A stretch of DNA of 64,000 nt from Rhodanobacter sp. L36 (GTDB taxonomy: Bacteria > Pseudomonadota > Gammaproteobacteria > Xanthomonadales > Rhodanobacteraceae): positions 331,683 through 395,682 of the forward strand of contig NZ_LMUV01000002.1 in assembly GCF_009765755.1 (NCBI RefSeq), given 5' to 3'. Made by a program: the position numbers and the translations under genes. The number at the start of each line of letters is the position of its first letter. Position 1 is the first letter of the stretch. Below, in pieces: positions 18,841 through 26,768 of this stretch. The notes beneath the pieces are model-generated. The model was given only the letters and a program-made list of their open reading frames with translations, had not been told where the DNA came from and made no database searches.

Positions 18841-20001
18841 TCATGGCATCGCACTCCTGTGCGCATAGAGCGCAGCTCGCGGAGCAAGCAGCGCCGCGGT
18901 CACGCCGCCATCGACCAGTGCCGAAGGCAGCTCTCTTCCCAACGCGAGATTCGCGCAGGCTTCGCCCATCGCTGCGCAGGTCTGGATGCCGTAGCCGCCT
19001 TGCGCCGCGACCCAGAAAAAATTCTGCGCATCGGGCGCAAAACCGCCGACCAGATCGCCATCGGCGACGAACGAGCGCAGACCTGCCCAGGTTCTGCGCG
19101 GTCGGCGAATCGTCATCGTGGTGGCTTCCTCGATGTGGTGGATGCCAAGCGCGATGTCGTATTCCTCGGGTTGCACATCGTGCGGCGACACCGGATCGGC
19201 ATTCGCGCAGGAGCCGAGCAACAGGCCGGCGTCGGGCTTGAAATAGAAGCTTTCGTCGAACGCGGTGATGAACGGCCAGTGCGAGATATCCACGTCGTCC
19301 GGCGCATCGAACACGAAAGCCGAACGACGTTTCGGCGTGATGCCGATCGGCGCGACGCCAGCCATCGTCGCCACTTGATCCACCCACGCGCCGGCGGCGT
19401 TCAACAGCAATGGTGCGCTGAATGCGCGCTCGCCAGTGTCGACCTGCCAGCCGCTCGCGCCGTGATCGATCGCACGAATATGCACATTCAAACGCAGTTG
19501 CCCGCCGCGCGAACGCAAGCCGCGCAGAAAACCTTGATGCAGTTCGTTGACGTCGATGTCCGCGGCGCCCGGCTCGTGTAATCCGATCTGCGCGAATTCG
19601 GGTTTGAGCACCGGCACGGTGTCGCGAATTTTTCGCGCGTCGCGCAATTCGAGACTCGGCGTGAACGTCACCATCGCGTCGTGCAACGCAAGTATCTCGT
19701 CAACGTGTTCGGCGGCGCCAATGATCGTGTTGCCCCGCGTCGAGAGAATCGGCTGAGTGGCGAAACCTTCCGGCGGATTCACCAGAAACCGGCGCGACGC
19801 GCGACTCAACGTGCGCACTTGCGGCGAGCCGTAGGTTTCACTGAACAGCGCCGCCGATCGGCCGGTGGAATGCATGCCCGCATAGGCTTCGCGTTCCAGC
19901 ACCAGCACGCGCGCATGCGGCGCCATGAAATACGCGACCGATGCGCCGGCAATGCCGGCACCGATCACGATGGCATCGAAGTCGGTGGTGTCTGCGTTCA
20001 C
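18841..20001 (-). CDS. D-amino-acid oxidase/dehydrogenase-type FAD oxidoreductase
   Basis: This is a DAO-superfamily flavoprotein of 386 residues. The N-terminal Rossmann motif is FDAIVIGAGIAGASVAYFMA, followed by LVLERE and HSTGRSAALFSETYG, which is typical of D-amino acid and D-arginine dehydrogenases. A C-terminal GGYGIQTCAAMGEACANLALG closes the FAD site. The GTG start at 20001 overlaps the stop of the upstream transporter gene (GTGA). A much longer same-frame reading to 20940 is only read-through of the transporter in another frame. In context it would deaminate D-amino acids freed from peptidoglycan peptides. The exact substrate is unknown. Confidence 0.85.
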   Translation of the reverse strand: MNADTTDFDAIVIGAGIAGASVAYFMAPHARVLVLEREAYAGMHSTGRSAALFSETYGSPQVRTLSRASRRFLVNPPEGFATQPILSTRGNTIIGAAEHVDEILALHDAMVTFTPSLELRDARKIRDTVPVLKPEFAQIGLHEPGAADIDVNELHQGFLRGLRSRGGQLRLNVHIRAIDHGASGWQVDTGERAFSAPLLLNAAGAWVDQVATMAGVAPIGITPKRRSAFVFDAPDDVDISHWPFITAFDESFYFKPDAGLLLGSCANADPVSPHDVQPEEYDIALGIHHIEEATTMTIRRPRRTWAGLRSFVADGDLVGGFAPDAQNFFWVAAQGGYGIQTCAAMGEACANLALGRELPSALVDGGVTAALLAPRAALYAHRSAMP

Positions 20002-21236
20002 GCGGTATCGTCCCTCGATTGTCGCGCTACCACGCTCGTGGCAGTGAGATCGGCAGTGACATTGCCCAGCGTTGCCAGCGTGTCCGGCAGCGTGTCGACC
20101 GCGAGCATCAGACCGAGTGGACTCAGCGGCAGACCCATCGCCTGTGCCACCGGCAGATTGGTGGCGATGAACGTCACTGCGCCCGGCAACCCGACCGAAC
20201 CCAGGCTGATGACCACCGCGAGCAACGCGCCGGTGATCAATTGCGCAGCGGTGAGGTCGACGCCGTACGCCCACGCGATGAACGCCGCCGACGTCATGTA
20301 TTGCACCGGGCTGGTGAGGCGGAACAATGACACTGCCATCGGCAACACCAGCGCTGTGACCGGTGCGGGATAACCAAGCTTTTGATCCGCGCTTTCGAGC
20401 ATCGCCGGCAACGATGCCAGCGACGACTGCGTGCTCACCGCGACGACTTGTGCCGGCAACAACGCGGCCACGAAACGACGAATGCGTTCGCCACCGAAGA
20501 ACATCGCCACCGGCAGCATCATCAGCGCCACCGAGATGTACATCACGCATTCTGTCAGCACGTACACACCCAGCGCGCTGAGCATGCCGAGACCCGCGCG
20601 CGCACACACGGAAAGAATGAGCGCGAACACGCCGAGTGGCGCAGCCCACAACACCCAGCGCACGATCACGATCATCGCGTCGGCGATCGCCTGGAAAAAT
20701 TCCACCAGCATCGTGCGTCGCGCCGGCATGATCTGGGTCAGCGCAAATCCGAGGAACAACGCAAACACCACCAGCGGCAACATCGCACTCTGCGCGGCGG
20801 CGTTCACCGCGTTGCTCGGCACGATCGCCACCAGCGAATCGATCCATCCCACGGGTACCGTTTGCGCAGCCGGCAACACTGCGGCGTGATCGAGCGCCGC
20901 TGCCAGTGCCGGGTTGTGCGGAAACACCTTGAGCGCCCACGGCGCCGCCAGCGCGGTGAACAACGCGCCGAGCGTCAGCAGCACGATGAACACCACGATC
21001 GCGCGTCGCGCAATGCGACCGGATGCTGCTGCATCACTCGCCGTGTTGACGCCGATCACCACCAGCGCCAGAACGAGCGGCACCACGGTCATCTGCAAAG
21101 CGTTCAACCACAGCTTGCCGATCGGCTGCGCGATGTTGCCGACCTGCAAAGCCAGGGATGGATGCCATGCGGCCAGCACCAGGCCGATGGCCGCGCCGGC
21201 CACCAAGCCCACGAGCACGCGCGCGGTCGGGCTCAT
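19998..21236 (-). CDS. DAACS-family dicarboxylate/amino acid:cation symporter
   Basis: The product is an inner-membrane sodium/proton-coupled carrier of 412 residues in the glutamate/dicarboxylate transporter family, with about eight hydrophobic helices and re-entrant loops. Helix 1 is VLVGLVAGAAIGLVLAAW. LQMTVVPLVLALVVIGV follows, the serine-rich hairpin is STQSSLASLPAMLES, and GLPGAVTFIATNLPVAQAMG is near the end. The start at 21236 overlaps the L,D-transpeptidase-like gene stop by 4 bases. Its place between murein-peptide genes suggests uptake of glutamate, D-glutamate or another acidic amino acid (inference). Confidence 0.85.
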   Translation of the reverse strand: MSPTARVLVGLVAGAAIGLVLAAWHPSLALQVGNIAQPIGKLWLNALQMTVVPLVLALVVIGVNTASDAAASGRIARRAIVVFIVLLTLGALFTALAAPWALKVFPHNPALAAALDHAAVLPAAQTVPVGWIDSLVAIVPSNAVNAAAQSAMLPLVVFALFLGFALTQIMPARRTMLVEFFQAIADAMIVIVRWVLWAAPLGVFALILSVCARAGLGMLSALGVYVLTECVMYISVALMMLPVAMFFGGERIRRFVAALLPAQVVAVSTQSSLASLPAMLESADQKLGYPAPVTALVLPMAVSLFRLTSPVQYMTSAAFIAWAYGVDLTAAQLITGALLAVVISLGSVGLPGAVTFIATNLPVAQAMGLPLSPLGLMLAVDTLPDTLATLGNVTADLTATSVVARQSRDDTA

Positions 21237-22030
21237 CGGGTGGAATCCTTCGCGATGGTCGGCAGCTTCCACTGCGCGCGCAGTTTCAGGTAAGCGTTTT
21301 GCGGCAGCAGCACGAACACCGGTTTGTCCCGCGGCTTGAGCCAGGCGACCAGCGACTGCATCGTCGTCGGTGTCATCGCGGTGCAGCCGGCGGTGGCGTC
21401 GGTCGGCGATTTCCACAGGTGACCGAAGATGCAGCTTCCGGCCAGCGGTTTCGCCTCCGGGTTCTGCTCGATATTGAAACCGAGGCGATAGCGTTGATCG
21501 CCGTTGGCGTGGATATCGCGCCGCATGGGCTCGGTGGAACCTTTTACCGCCGCGTCGCCGACCACCTTCGCATCGACGACGCGGTTGTATTGCGCGGCAC
21601 CGCTCACATCCACGCAGTAATCGGTGGCAGTCAACGCGCGATATGGCATCGCGGTATCGGCCTTGTCTGCATAACCGAAGATGGTGCCGATGCGGAACAC
21701 GCCGGCCGGACTGCGGTTGTCGCCCTCATGTTTCACCGGTCCGTCGCTGCGTGGTGTGTTGAGCCCGAGTCCCCAACCCGCGCCGTTCTTGCCGATCGTC
21801 ACCGGCGCATCGATGCCCGCCGGAATCCAGCCATGCGGGCCAAGGGAGAAGGTGCGCAACGTACCGTGATTCGTGTTCCAGCCCGCTACCGTGACCAGCA
21901 CCAGCTGGCGCGACGATTGCCATGCGCCGGTTTCATTCGCGTGCAGATCGCCGCCGCTAAACGCAGCGCAGAGCACGACCGAAGCGACGGCGGACGCGAT
22001 ACGCGAAGGATGGAATCGTGGAAGCGACAT
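21233..22030 (-). CDS. Exported L,D-transpeptidase (YkuD)-family protein
   Basis: The product has 265 residues with a signal peptide (IASAVASVVLCAAFSGGDLHA). The YkuD-type core carries GSCIFGHLWKSPTDATAGCTAM: a histidine and the catalytic cysteine in the GCTAM form, typical of the COG3786 branch rather than the SHGC branch. VGKNG-like and NRSPAGVFRIG segments are also typical. Family members cross-link or trim DAP-containing stem peptides in the periplasm, so it may act as an L,D-carboxypeptidase/transpeptidase on muropeptides. It overlaps the transporter gene by 4 bases. The start at 22030 follows AAGGCGAG. Confidence 0.82.
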   Translation of the reverse strand: MSLPRFHPSRIASAVASVVLCAAFSGGDLHANETGAWQSSRQLVLVTVAGWNTNHGTLRTFSLGPHGWIPAGIDAPVTIGKNGAGWGLGLNTPRSDGPVKHEGDNRSPAGVFRIGTIFGYADKADTAMPYRALTATDYCVDVSGAAQYNRVVDAKVVGDAAVKGSTEPMRRDIHANGDQRYRLGFNIEQNPEAKPLAGSCIFGHLWKSPTDATAGCTAMTPTTMQSLVAWLKPRDKPVFVLLPQNAYLKLRAQWKLPTIAKDSTR

Positions 22031-22056
22031 GCGAACTCGCCTTGAAGGTGAAGAGA

Positions 22057-22914
22057 TTAGGGTTCGAGCATCGTCTGGATGCGATCGAGGTTGGTCAGCA
22101 ATTGCGTGCGCCGGTCGTCGTGCCCTTCGCACAGCAGCACGAACACGTGATCCAGCATGTGCTGCAGCGCCGATTGATAGAGCAGCGGCTGGATGTACGG
22201 CAGCTCGTCGTGCGCCGATACCAACAGCGAAAGATCGGCCAGCGTGCGTAACGGATTCGCGGTGTGCCGCGTCACCGAAATCACCTTGCCGCGATGCTCG
22301 CGAAAGTAGCGACTGATCTTGCACAGCGCGGGATGGTTGCCATGTTCCGAAAACACCAGCAGCACATCGCCGGGGCCGGCCGCGGAAACGTTGGCGGTCA
22401 TCCGCGCGGTGTCGAAGTTGTGCACGGTGAGGAATCCGAGCAGCGACAGCCGCAGCGCAAAGTTGCGCGCGTAGATGTCGTCCTCGCCCAGCCCGATGAT
22501 GAAGACCTTGCCGGCACGGCCCGCGTGCTCGATGGTGTCCGCCACTTTCTGTATGACCGCAGGCTTGTTGATCAGCCGCGTGGTTTCCTCCGCTTCGGAT
22601 TTCTGTCGCCACAGGTTTTCGGCGATCGATCCGCTGCGTTCGCCGTTGCCGTCTGCATGGACCTGCGGTGCATCGCCGTTGTCGGCGCGCGCATTCGCTT
22701 CGCCGACGGAATATTTCAGATCGGGATAACCCTTGAAGCCGAGCTTCTGCGTGAACTTGACCACGCTGGACTGGCTGATACCCAGCGCGTTGGCGAGCTG
22801 CTGCGAGGAGTAGTCGCGCAGCAGCTGCGCGTTCTCGAGGATGAAGTCGGCGATGCGCCGCTCCACCGCCGACATCTGGTCACGCTCCGAGCGTATTTTG
22901 ACCAGTGGCGACAT
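22057..22914 (-). CDS. RpiR/MurR-family transcriptional regulator
   Basis: The product has 285 residues. The N-terminal helix-turn-helix (about 1-75) reads MSAVERRIADFILENAQLLRD and then LANALGISQSSVVKFTQKLGFKGYPDLK. The C-terminal SIS domain (about 125-250) includes KVFIIGLGEDDIYARNFALRL and VSAAGPGDVLLVFSEHG. RpiR-family proteins sense sugar phosphates, and MurR is the MurNAc-6-phosphate-responsive repressor. Here the neighbours suggest a murein-derived ligand. The start overlaps the epimerase stop by one base (TGATG). The 21-bp palindrome at 26705-26725 is a plausible binding site. Confidence 0.9.
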   Translation of the reverse strand: MSPLVKIRSERDQMSAVERRIADFILENAQLLRDYSSQQLANALGISQSSVVKFTQKLGFKGYPDLKYSVGEANARADNGDAPQVHADGNGERSGSIAENLWRQKSEAEETTRLINKPAVIQKVADTIEHAGRAGKVFIIGLGEDDIYARNFALRLSLLGFLTVHNFDTARMTANVSAAGPGDVLLVFSEHGNHPALCKISRYFREHRGKVISVTRHTANPLRTLADLSLLVSAHDELPYIQPLLYQSALQHMLDHVFVLLCEGHDDRRTQLLTNLDRIQTMLEP

Positions 22915-24008
22915 CAGTCGATCCTTTCCAGTCCACGAATTTCGCGAATGCCGAGGCCTGGCGCATCGGTGACGGAGATTTCCGACTCGTTGAAGATGAC
23001 GCCGCCGTCGACCGGATTGAATTTCGACAGCGATGGGCCATCGAGATCGACCTTGGTGATCACGTCGGCCTTGGCAACCGCCACGTGCACGGCCGCGGCC
23101 ACGCTGATGCTGGTTTCGATCATGCAGCCGATCATGCAGTCGATGCCGTGCATCGCTGCGATGTCGGCAATGCGTATCGCGTTGGAGATGCCGCCGGTTT
23201 TCATCAGCTTGATGTTGATGATGTCGGCCGCACGCATGCGGATCAGCTCGATCACTTCCATCGGGCCGAACACGCTTTCGTCGGCCATCACCGGCGTGTG
23301 CACGCGCTCGGTGACGTAGCGCATGCCTTCGAGATCGCGCGCCTTCACCGGCTGCTCGATCAGCTCCAGCTTGATGCCCGCGTCCTCCAGCGTACGCAAC
23401 GCGAACACCGCCTGTTTGGCCGTCCATCCCTGGTTGGCGTCGAGCCGCAGCAGGGCACGACCTTCGACCGCGGCGTAGATCGCGCGAACACGTTCGATGT
23501 CCACGCCGATGTCCTTGCCGACTTTGATTTTCAGCGATGCAAATCCGCGCTCCACCGCGGCTACCGAATCGGCCACCATCTTGTCGATATAGTCGACGCT
23601 GATGGTGATGTCGGTGGTAATCGCCGGATCGCCGCCGCCGAGCATCTTGTACAGCGGTGCCTTGTAAAGCTGGCCCCACAGGTCGTAGATCGCGATCTCC
23701 ATCGCCGCCTTGGCGCTGGTGTTTTTTTCCATCGCACCCTGGATCAGCTGGGTCAGCCGATTGAGATCGGCGATGTCCTGCCCGATCAGCCGGGGCGCGA
23801 TGTAATGGCGAATCGCATCGACGATCGAACCGTGCGTGTCGCCGGTGATCACCGCCGTGGCCGGCGCTTCGCCGTACCCGATGTTGCCTTCATCGGTATG
23901 CACCATCACCACGATGTCCTCGATGGTGGTGATGCTGCGCAGGGCCGTCTTGAACGGCGTCTTCAGTGGCACGCGCAACATGCCGAACGTGATCTCGGTG
24001 ATTTTCAT
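22914..24008 (-). CDS. Dipeptide epimerase (L-Ala-D/L-Glu epimerase type)
   Basis: This is an enolase-superfamily enzyme of 364 residues, of the muconate lactonizing subgroup. Catalytic lysines lie in SLKIKVG (about residue 160) and IKLMKTGG (about 265). Magnesium ligands lie in LRLDANQGW, LIEQPV and MADESVFG. The C-terminal DLDGPS motif, a DxD that binds the dipeptide amino group, marks L-Ala-D/L-Glu epimerases such as E. coli YcjG and Bacillus YkfB. It epimerises L-Ala-D-Glu from murein peptides so that ordinary peptidases can cut it. It is cytosolic, with no signal peptide. Confidence 0.9.
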   Translation of the reverse strand: MKITEITFGMLRVPLKTPFKTALRSITTIEDIVVMVHTDEGNIGYGEAPATAVITGDTHGSIVDAIRHYIAPRLIGQDIADLNRLTQLIQGAMEKNTSAKAAMEIAIYDLWGQLYKAPLYKMLGGGDPAITTDITISVDYIDKMVADSVAAVERGFASLKIKVGKDIGVDIERVRAIYAAVEGRALLRLDANQGWTAKQAVFALRTLEDAGIKLELIEQPVKARDLEGMRYVTERVHTPVMADESVFGPMEVIELIRMRAADIINIKLMKTGGISNAIRIADIAAMHGIDCMIGCMIETSISVAAAVHVAVAKADVITKVDLDGPSLSKFNPVDGGVIFNESEISVTDAPGLGIREIRGLERID

Positions 24009-24075
24009 GAGGCGATTTTCTTGAGGCTGTGTGTCATGGAGTCCATGTCCTTGGCGCTATCGGCGTCACTTGGAT

Positions 24076-25473
24076 TCAGTGGCGAATGCGCACGATGCTG
24101 GTCATGCGATCGACGTAGGTCTGGTGGTCGTTGAACTGGTTCGGCAACAACGGCGTAACCGATACCGCGTTGAGCACGACGTGGCCGAAGCCGCCGCCGG
24201 GTTTGCGATAGGTCATGCCGAGCACGTCGTGGATCACGTACGGCTCGCCGTCGCGCTGGCCGATCACCATCATCACGTGGCCGGGGATGTAGACGAGGTC
24301 GCCGACCTGCAGCTCATGCGCTGCCTTGAGGCGCGCATCGTGGCTGTCGGCGTCGGTGAACACGCGATGCCGCAAAGCCGGACTGATCGCCTGCTTGCTG
24401 GTGTTGCGTGGCATTTCCACGCCCATGCTGCGATACACGTCGGACACGAAGCCGCTGCAATCGCGGCCGTTGTAACCGTGGCCCCAGCCGTAGCGCTCGC
24501 CGAGAAACTTGAACGCCTGGCGGATGACGTTGGCCGGCGTCAGCGGCAGGTAATCCACGGCGGAATCGGTGTTCTTCTGCAGCAGCGCAGGCGTGAACTG
24601 CAACTTGCCGTCGGCATCGCGCAACGGCAGTTCCAGCGTGTAGGTGGCATACGGCGTCTGCCCGTTCACCGGTTGATCCGGCGGTAGGTCCGTGCGCAGC
24701 GGCACGCGTGTGCTCATGTCGAGTTGCAGTCGCGACACGCCCGGCACCTCGCGGGTGAACACGGTGCGTTCGGTCGCGCCGGTGATCACGCGATACGGTT
24801 TCTTGTCGGCGTAACCGAAGACCTGTTCGGCACTGCCTTCGGCGATGTTCTGCTTTTCGGTCCACGCCGCATAGCGCGGGCTCACCACGAACAGCCACTT
24901 GCCATCGCGACTTGCGTGCGCGATCACCACCGGCACGCCGGGAAACTCGGCGGTCTCCTGAAAGCGATCGATGTCGGTGTCGCCTTTGCTGGTGAACACG
25001 CGCAGATTGCTGGGGAACGTACGCAACGACGCACGCTGCACCACCAACCCGTAACGCGTCGCCTGCTGCGCGGGCACGCTGGAAAGCGCGAGGTTGGTGA
25101 CCATCGCATCCATTGCGGCCTTCGTCACGGGCCGGCTATCGACGTCGTACAACGCTTTCTTCGGACGCTCGGAGATGTCGTCGATCCAGCCGGTGACCTG
25201 TGCGCGCGTCAGTGTCGATGGCAGCGCGCGCAGATCGTGCATCGACGGATCGATCTTCAGCAGCTGCGCGTTTTCAGCGTCGATATCTGCGCGAGAAAGA
25301 ATCTCGCGATCGGGTTGCGGCTGCAGGCCGATCCAGTATTCCGGCGTGAGCTGCGCATCGCCAACGCCCATCACACCCGATGGCGGAATGGCCGTCGTCG
25401 ATACGTCTGCACGCGCGTGAACGTTCGATGCGAGACCGATCGCGAGCAGCGCGGCAATGAGCGGAAGTCGCAT
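24076..25473 (-). CDS. Exported NlpC/P60 cysteine peptidase with N-terminal stabilising and SH3-like domains
   Basis: The product has about 465 residues with a signal peptide (LPLIAALLAIGLASNVHARA). The middle part carries N_NLPC_P60 and SH3b-like segments (VVQRASLRTFPSNLRVF, then DGKWLFVVSPRYAAWT). The C-terminal NlpC/P60 domain has the catalytic cysteine in GYNGRDCSGFVSDVYRSMG, a histidine in VYIPGHVMMVIG and a later HDV. YkfC-like members cut between D-Glu and diaminopimelate in murein peptides whose L-Ala is free. The second ATG (25473) has AGGAG at proper spacing, while the first (25479) lies too close. It is 67 bases upstream of the epimerase gene. Confidence 0.88.
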   Translation of the reverse strand: MRLPLIAALLAIGLASNVHARADVSTTAIPPSGVMGVGDAQLTPEYWIGLQPQPDREILSRADIDAENAQLLKIDPSMHDLRALPSTLTRAQVTGWIDDISERPKKALYDVDSRPVTKAAMDAMVTNLALSSVPAQQATRYGLVVQRASLRTFPSNLRVFTSKGDTDIDRFQETAEFPGVPVVIAHASRDGKWLFVVSPRYAAWTEKQNIAEGSAEQVFGYADKKPYRVITGATERTVFTREVPGVSRLQLDMSTRVPLRTDLPPDQPVNGQTPYATYTLELPLRDADGKLQFTPALLQKNTDSAVDYLPLTPANVIRQAFKFLGERYGWGHGYNGRDCSGFVSDVYRSMGVEMPRNTSKQAISPALRHRVFTDADSHDARLKAAHELQVGDLVYIPGHVMMVIGQRDGEPYVIHDVLGMTYRKPGGGFGHVVLNAVSVTPLLPNQFNDHQTYVDRMTSIVRIRH

Positions 25474-25498
25474 GATCATGCTCCTGTAGTGAGTGCGC

Positions 25499-26650
25499 TC
25501 ACGGCGCGGCCAACGCCGACATCACGGTCGCCACCAGCAAGCCGAAGCCGGTGCCGAGGATGTAACCGAGCAAGGCGAGCAGCACGCCGACCGGCACCAG
25601 CGCACGCGAGTAACTCGCGGCCAGTACCGGCGTGGCGGCGACACCGCCGACCAGCGCCAGCGAAGAAATGCCGCACAGATAAAGATCGAAACGAAAAAGT
25701 TTGGCAAAGCCGATCAGCAGCACCGCGTGGATCGCGATGATGGTGACGCCGCACAGCAGATAGAGCGGCGCAGCGGCGATGCCCTGGAAGTTGCTTTGCG
25801 AAGCGAGCACGGCGACCACGCTGATCAGCATCGCGCTGGAAATCGTGCCCGCGCCGGGAAACCGCGCCAGCGGCGTATGCGCCACCACCAGTCCGGCCGC
25901 GGTGGCGAGCAGGATGGTCCAGGTGGTGTCGCTGACCATGGCGCCGATCGGCAACCAGCTCGACAGCCAGCCCGACAACGCCGCTACACCGAGCGCCATG
26001 CCCAGCCATAGCAGCACGCTGTCGTACGTGGTCGGGCCAGTCACCGGCGTCTCGGCCACTTCCATGTCGCCACTGGACTTTGCCTTGGTCCAGCGATTGA
26101 ACCCCACGGCGAGCCGCGCCACCGAGAACAGCACCACGACCCACATGGAGTAACACAGCGCATCGGTGAGCAGCGACATCGCCAGATAGTGATCGGACAT
26201 GCCGATCGCCTGCTTCACCGCGATCATGTTGGCGGTACCACCCATCCAGCTTCCGGACAACGCCGCCAGCGGTTGCCAGGCGTCTCCGGGCAGCCAGCGG
26301 TGATAGAGCAGAAAGGTCGCGATGAAGGCGACGAACAAGGCGATGGTCGCGCAGACGAACACGGCCAGCACGCGTGGCCCCAATCGCCAGATCGCACGCA
26401 AGTCGCAATTGATCATCAGCAGAAACAGCAGCGCCGGCACCATGTGCGTGGTGAGCATCGATTGCGCCGCGCGTATTTCATCGTCGACTTTCCACACGCC
26501 CGACACCGCCATCGCGGTAACGAAGAGATAGGTCAGCACGATCGGCGGCAGCACATTGAAAATCCGCCAGTTGAAGCGGCGTTCCACGGCGGGAAACAGC
26601 CCGGCGGCCAGCAACATCACCGCCAGATAAGGCCAGACCGTATGGATCAC
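25499..26650 (-). CDS. DUF819-family inner-membrane permease
   Basis: The product is a polytopic membrane protein of about 383 residues with ten or so hydrophobic segments. Characteristic strings are LSGSWMGGTANMIAVKQAIG, MSLLTDALCYSMWVVVLFSVARL and LVGGVAATPVLAASYSRALVPVGVLLALLGYILGTGFGLLVA, which match the DUF819 (YjcL-like) family. The function of the family is not settled. Members often sit beside dipeptide epimerase genes, which fits import or export of murein-derived peptides or amino acids. The GTG at 26650 with GGGGA upstream is preferred; GTG at 26677 is possible. It is the first gene of the minus-strand arm. Confidence 0.8.
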   Translation of the reverse strand: MIHTVWPYLAVMLLAAGLFPAVERRFNWRIFNVLPPIVLTYLFVTAMAVSGVWKVDDEIRAAQSMLTTHMVPALLFLLMINCDLRAIWRLGPRVLAVFVCATIALFVAFIATFLLYHRWLPGDAWQPLAALSGSWMGGTANMIAVKQAIGMSDHYLAMSLLTDALCYSMWVVVLFSVARLAVGFNRWTKAKSSGDMEVAETPVTGPTTYDSVLLWLGMALGVAALSGWLSSWLPIGAMVSDTTWTILLATAAGLVVAHTPLARFPGAGTISSAMLISVVAVLASQSNFQGIAAAPLYLLCGVTIIAIHAVLLIGFAKLFRFDLYLCGISSLALVGGVAATPVLAASYSRALVPVGVLLALLGYILGTGFGLLVATVMSALAAP

Positions 26651-26704
26651 CCGCGTCCCCTTTTTTGGGTCGCCCACCGGCGCGGCCGGGCGATGGTTTC
26701 AGAT

Positions 26705-26725
26705 GAAAGAATAGGTAATTCTTTC
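26705..26725. promoter_or_regulatory. 21-bp palindrome, candidate RpiR operator
   Basis: Arms GAAAGAAT (26705-26712) and ATTCTTTC (26718-26725) are perfectly complementary and separated by a 5-base spacer. It lies in the 118-base gap between the divergent DUF819 and transglutaminase-like genes, upstream of both arms of the locus, and is AT-rich in otherwise GC-rich DNA. The position suits control by the RpiR protein encoded in the same locus (inference). Confidence 0.55.
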
Positions 26726-26768
26726 TTGATTCCATCGAAGCATAAATTATTGACCGCGATTTGCAAGC

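Noticed and set aside
20002..20940. A long minus-strand frame that extends the flavoprotein N-terminus to 699 residues
   Set aside because: The extra 313 residues are read in another frame through the DAACS transporter gene, are arginine- and glycine-rich and have no family pattern. The GTG at 20001 with the FAD motif directly after it is the real start.
22915..23679. An upstream in-frame extension of the RpiR gene to 540 residues
   Set aside because: It overlaps the dipeptide epimerase gene in a shadow frame. The RpiR domain begins cleanly at 22914.
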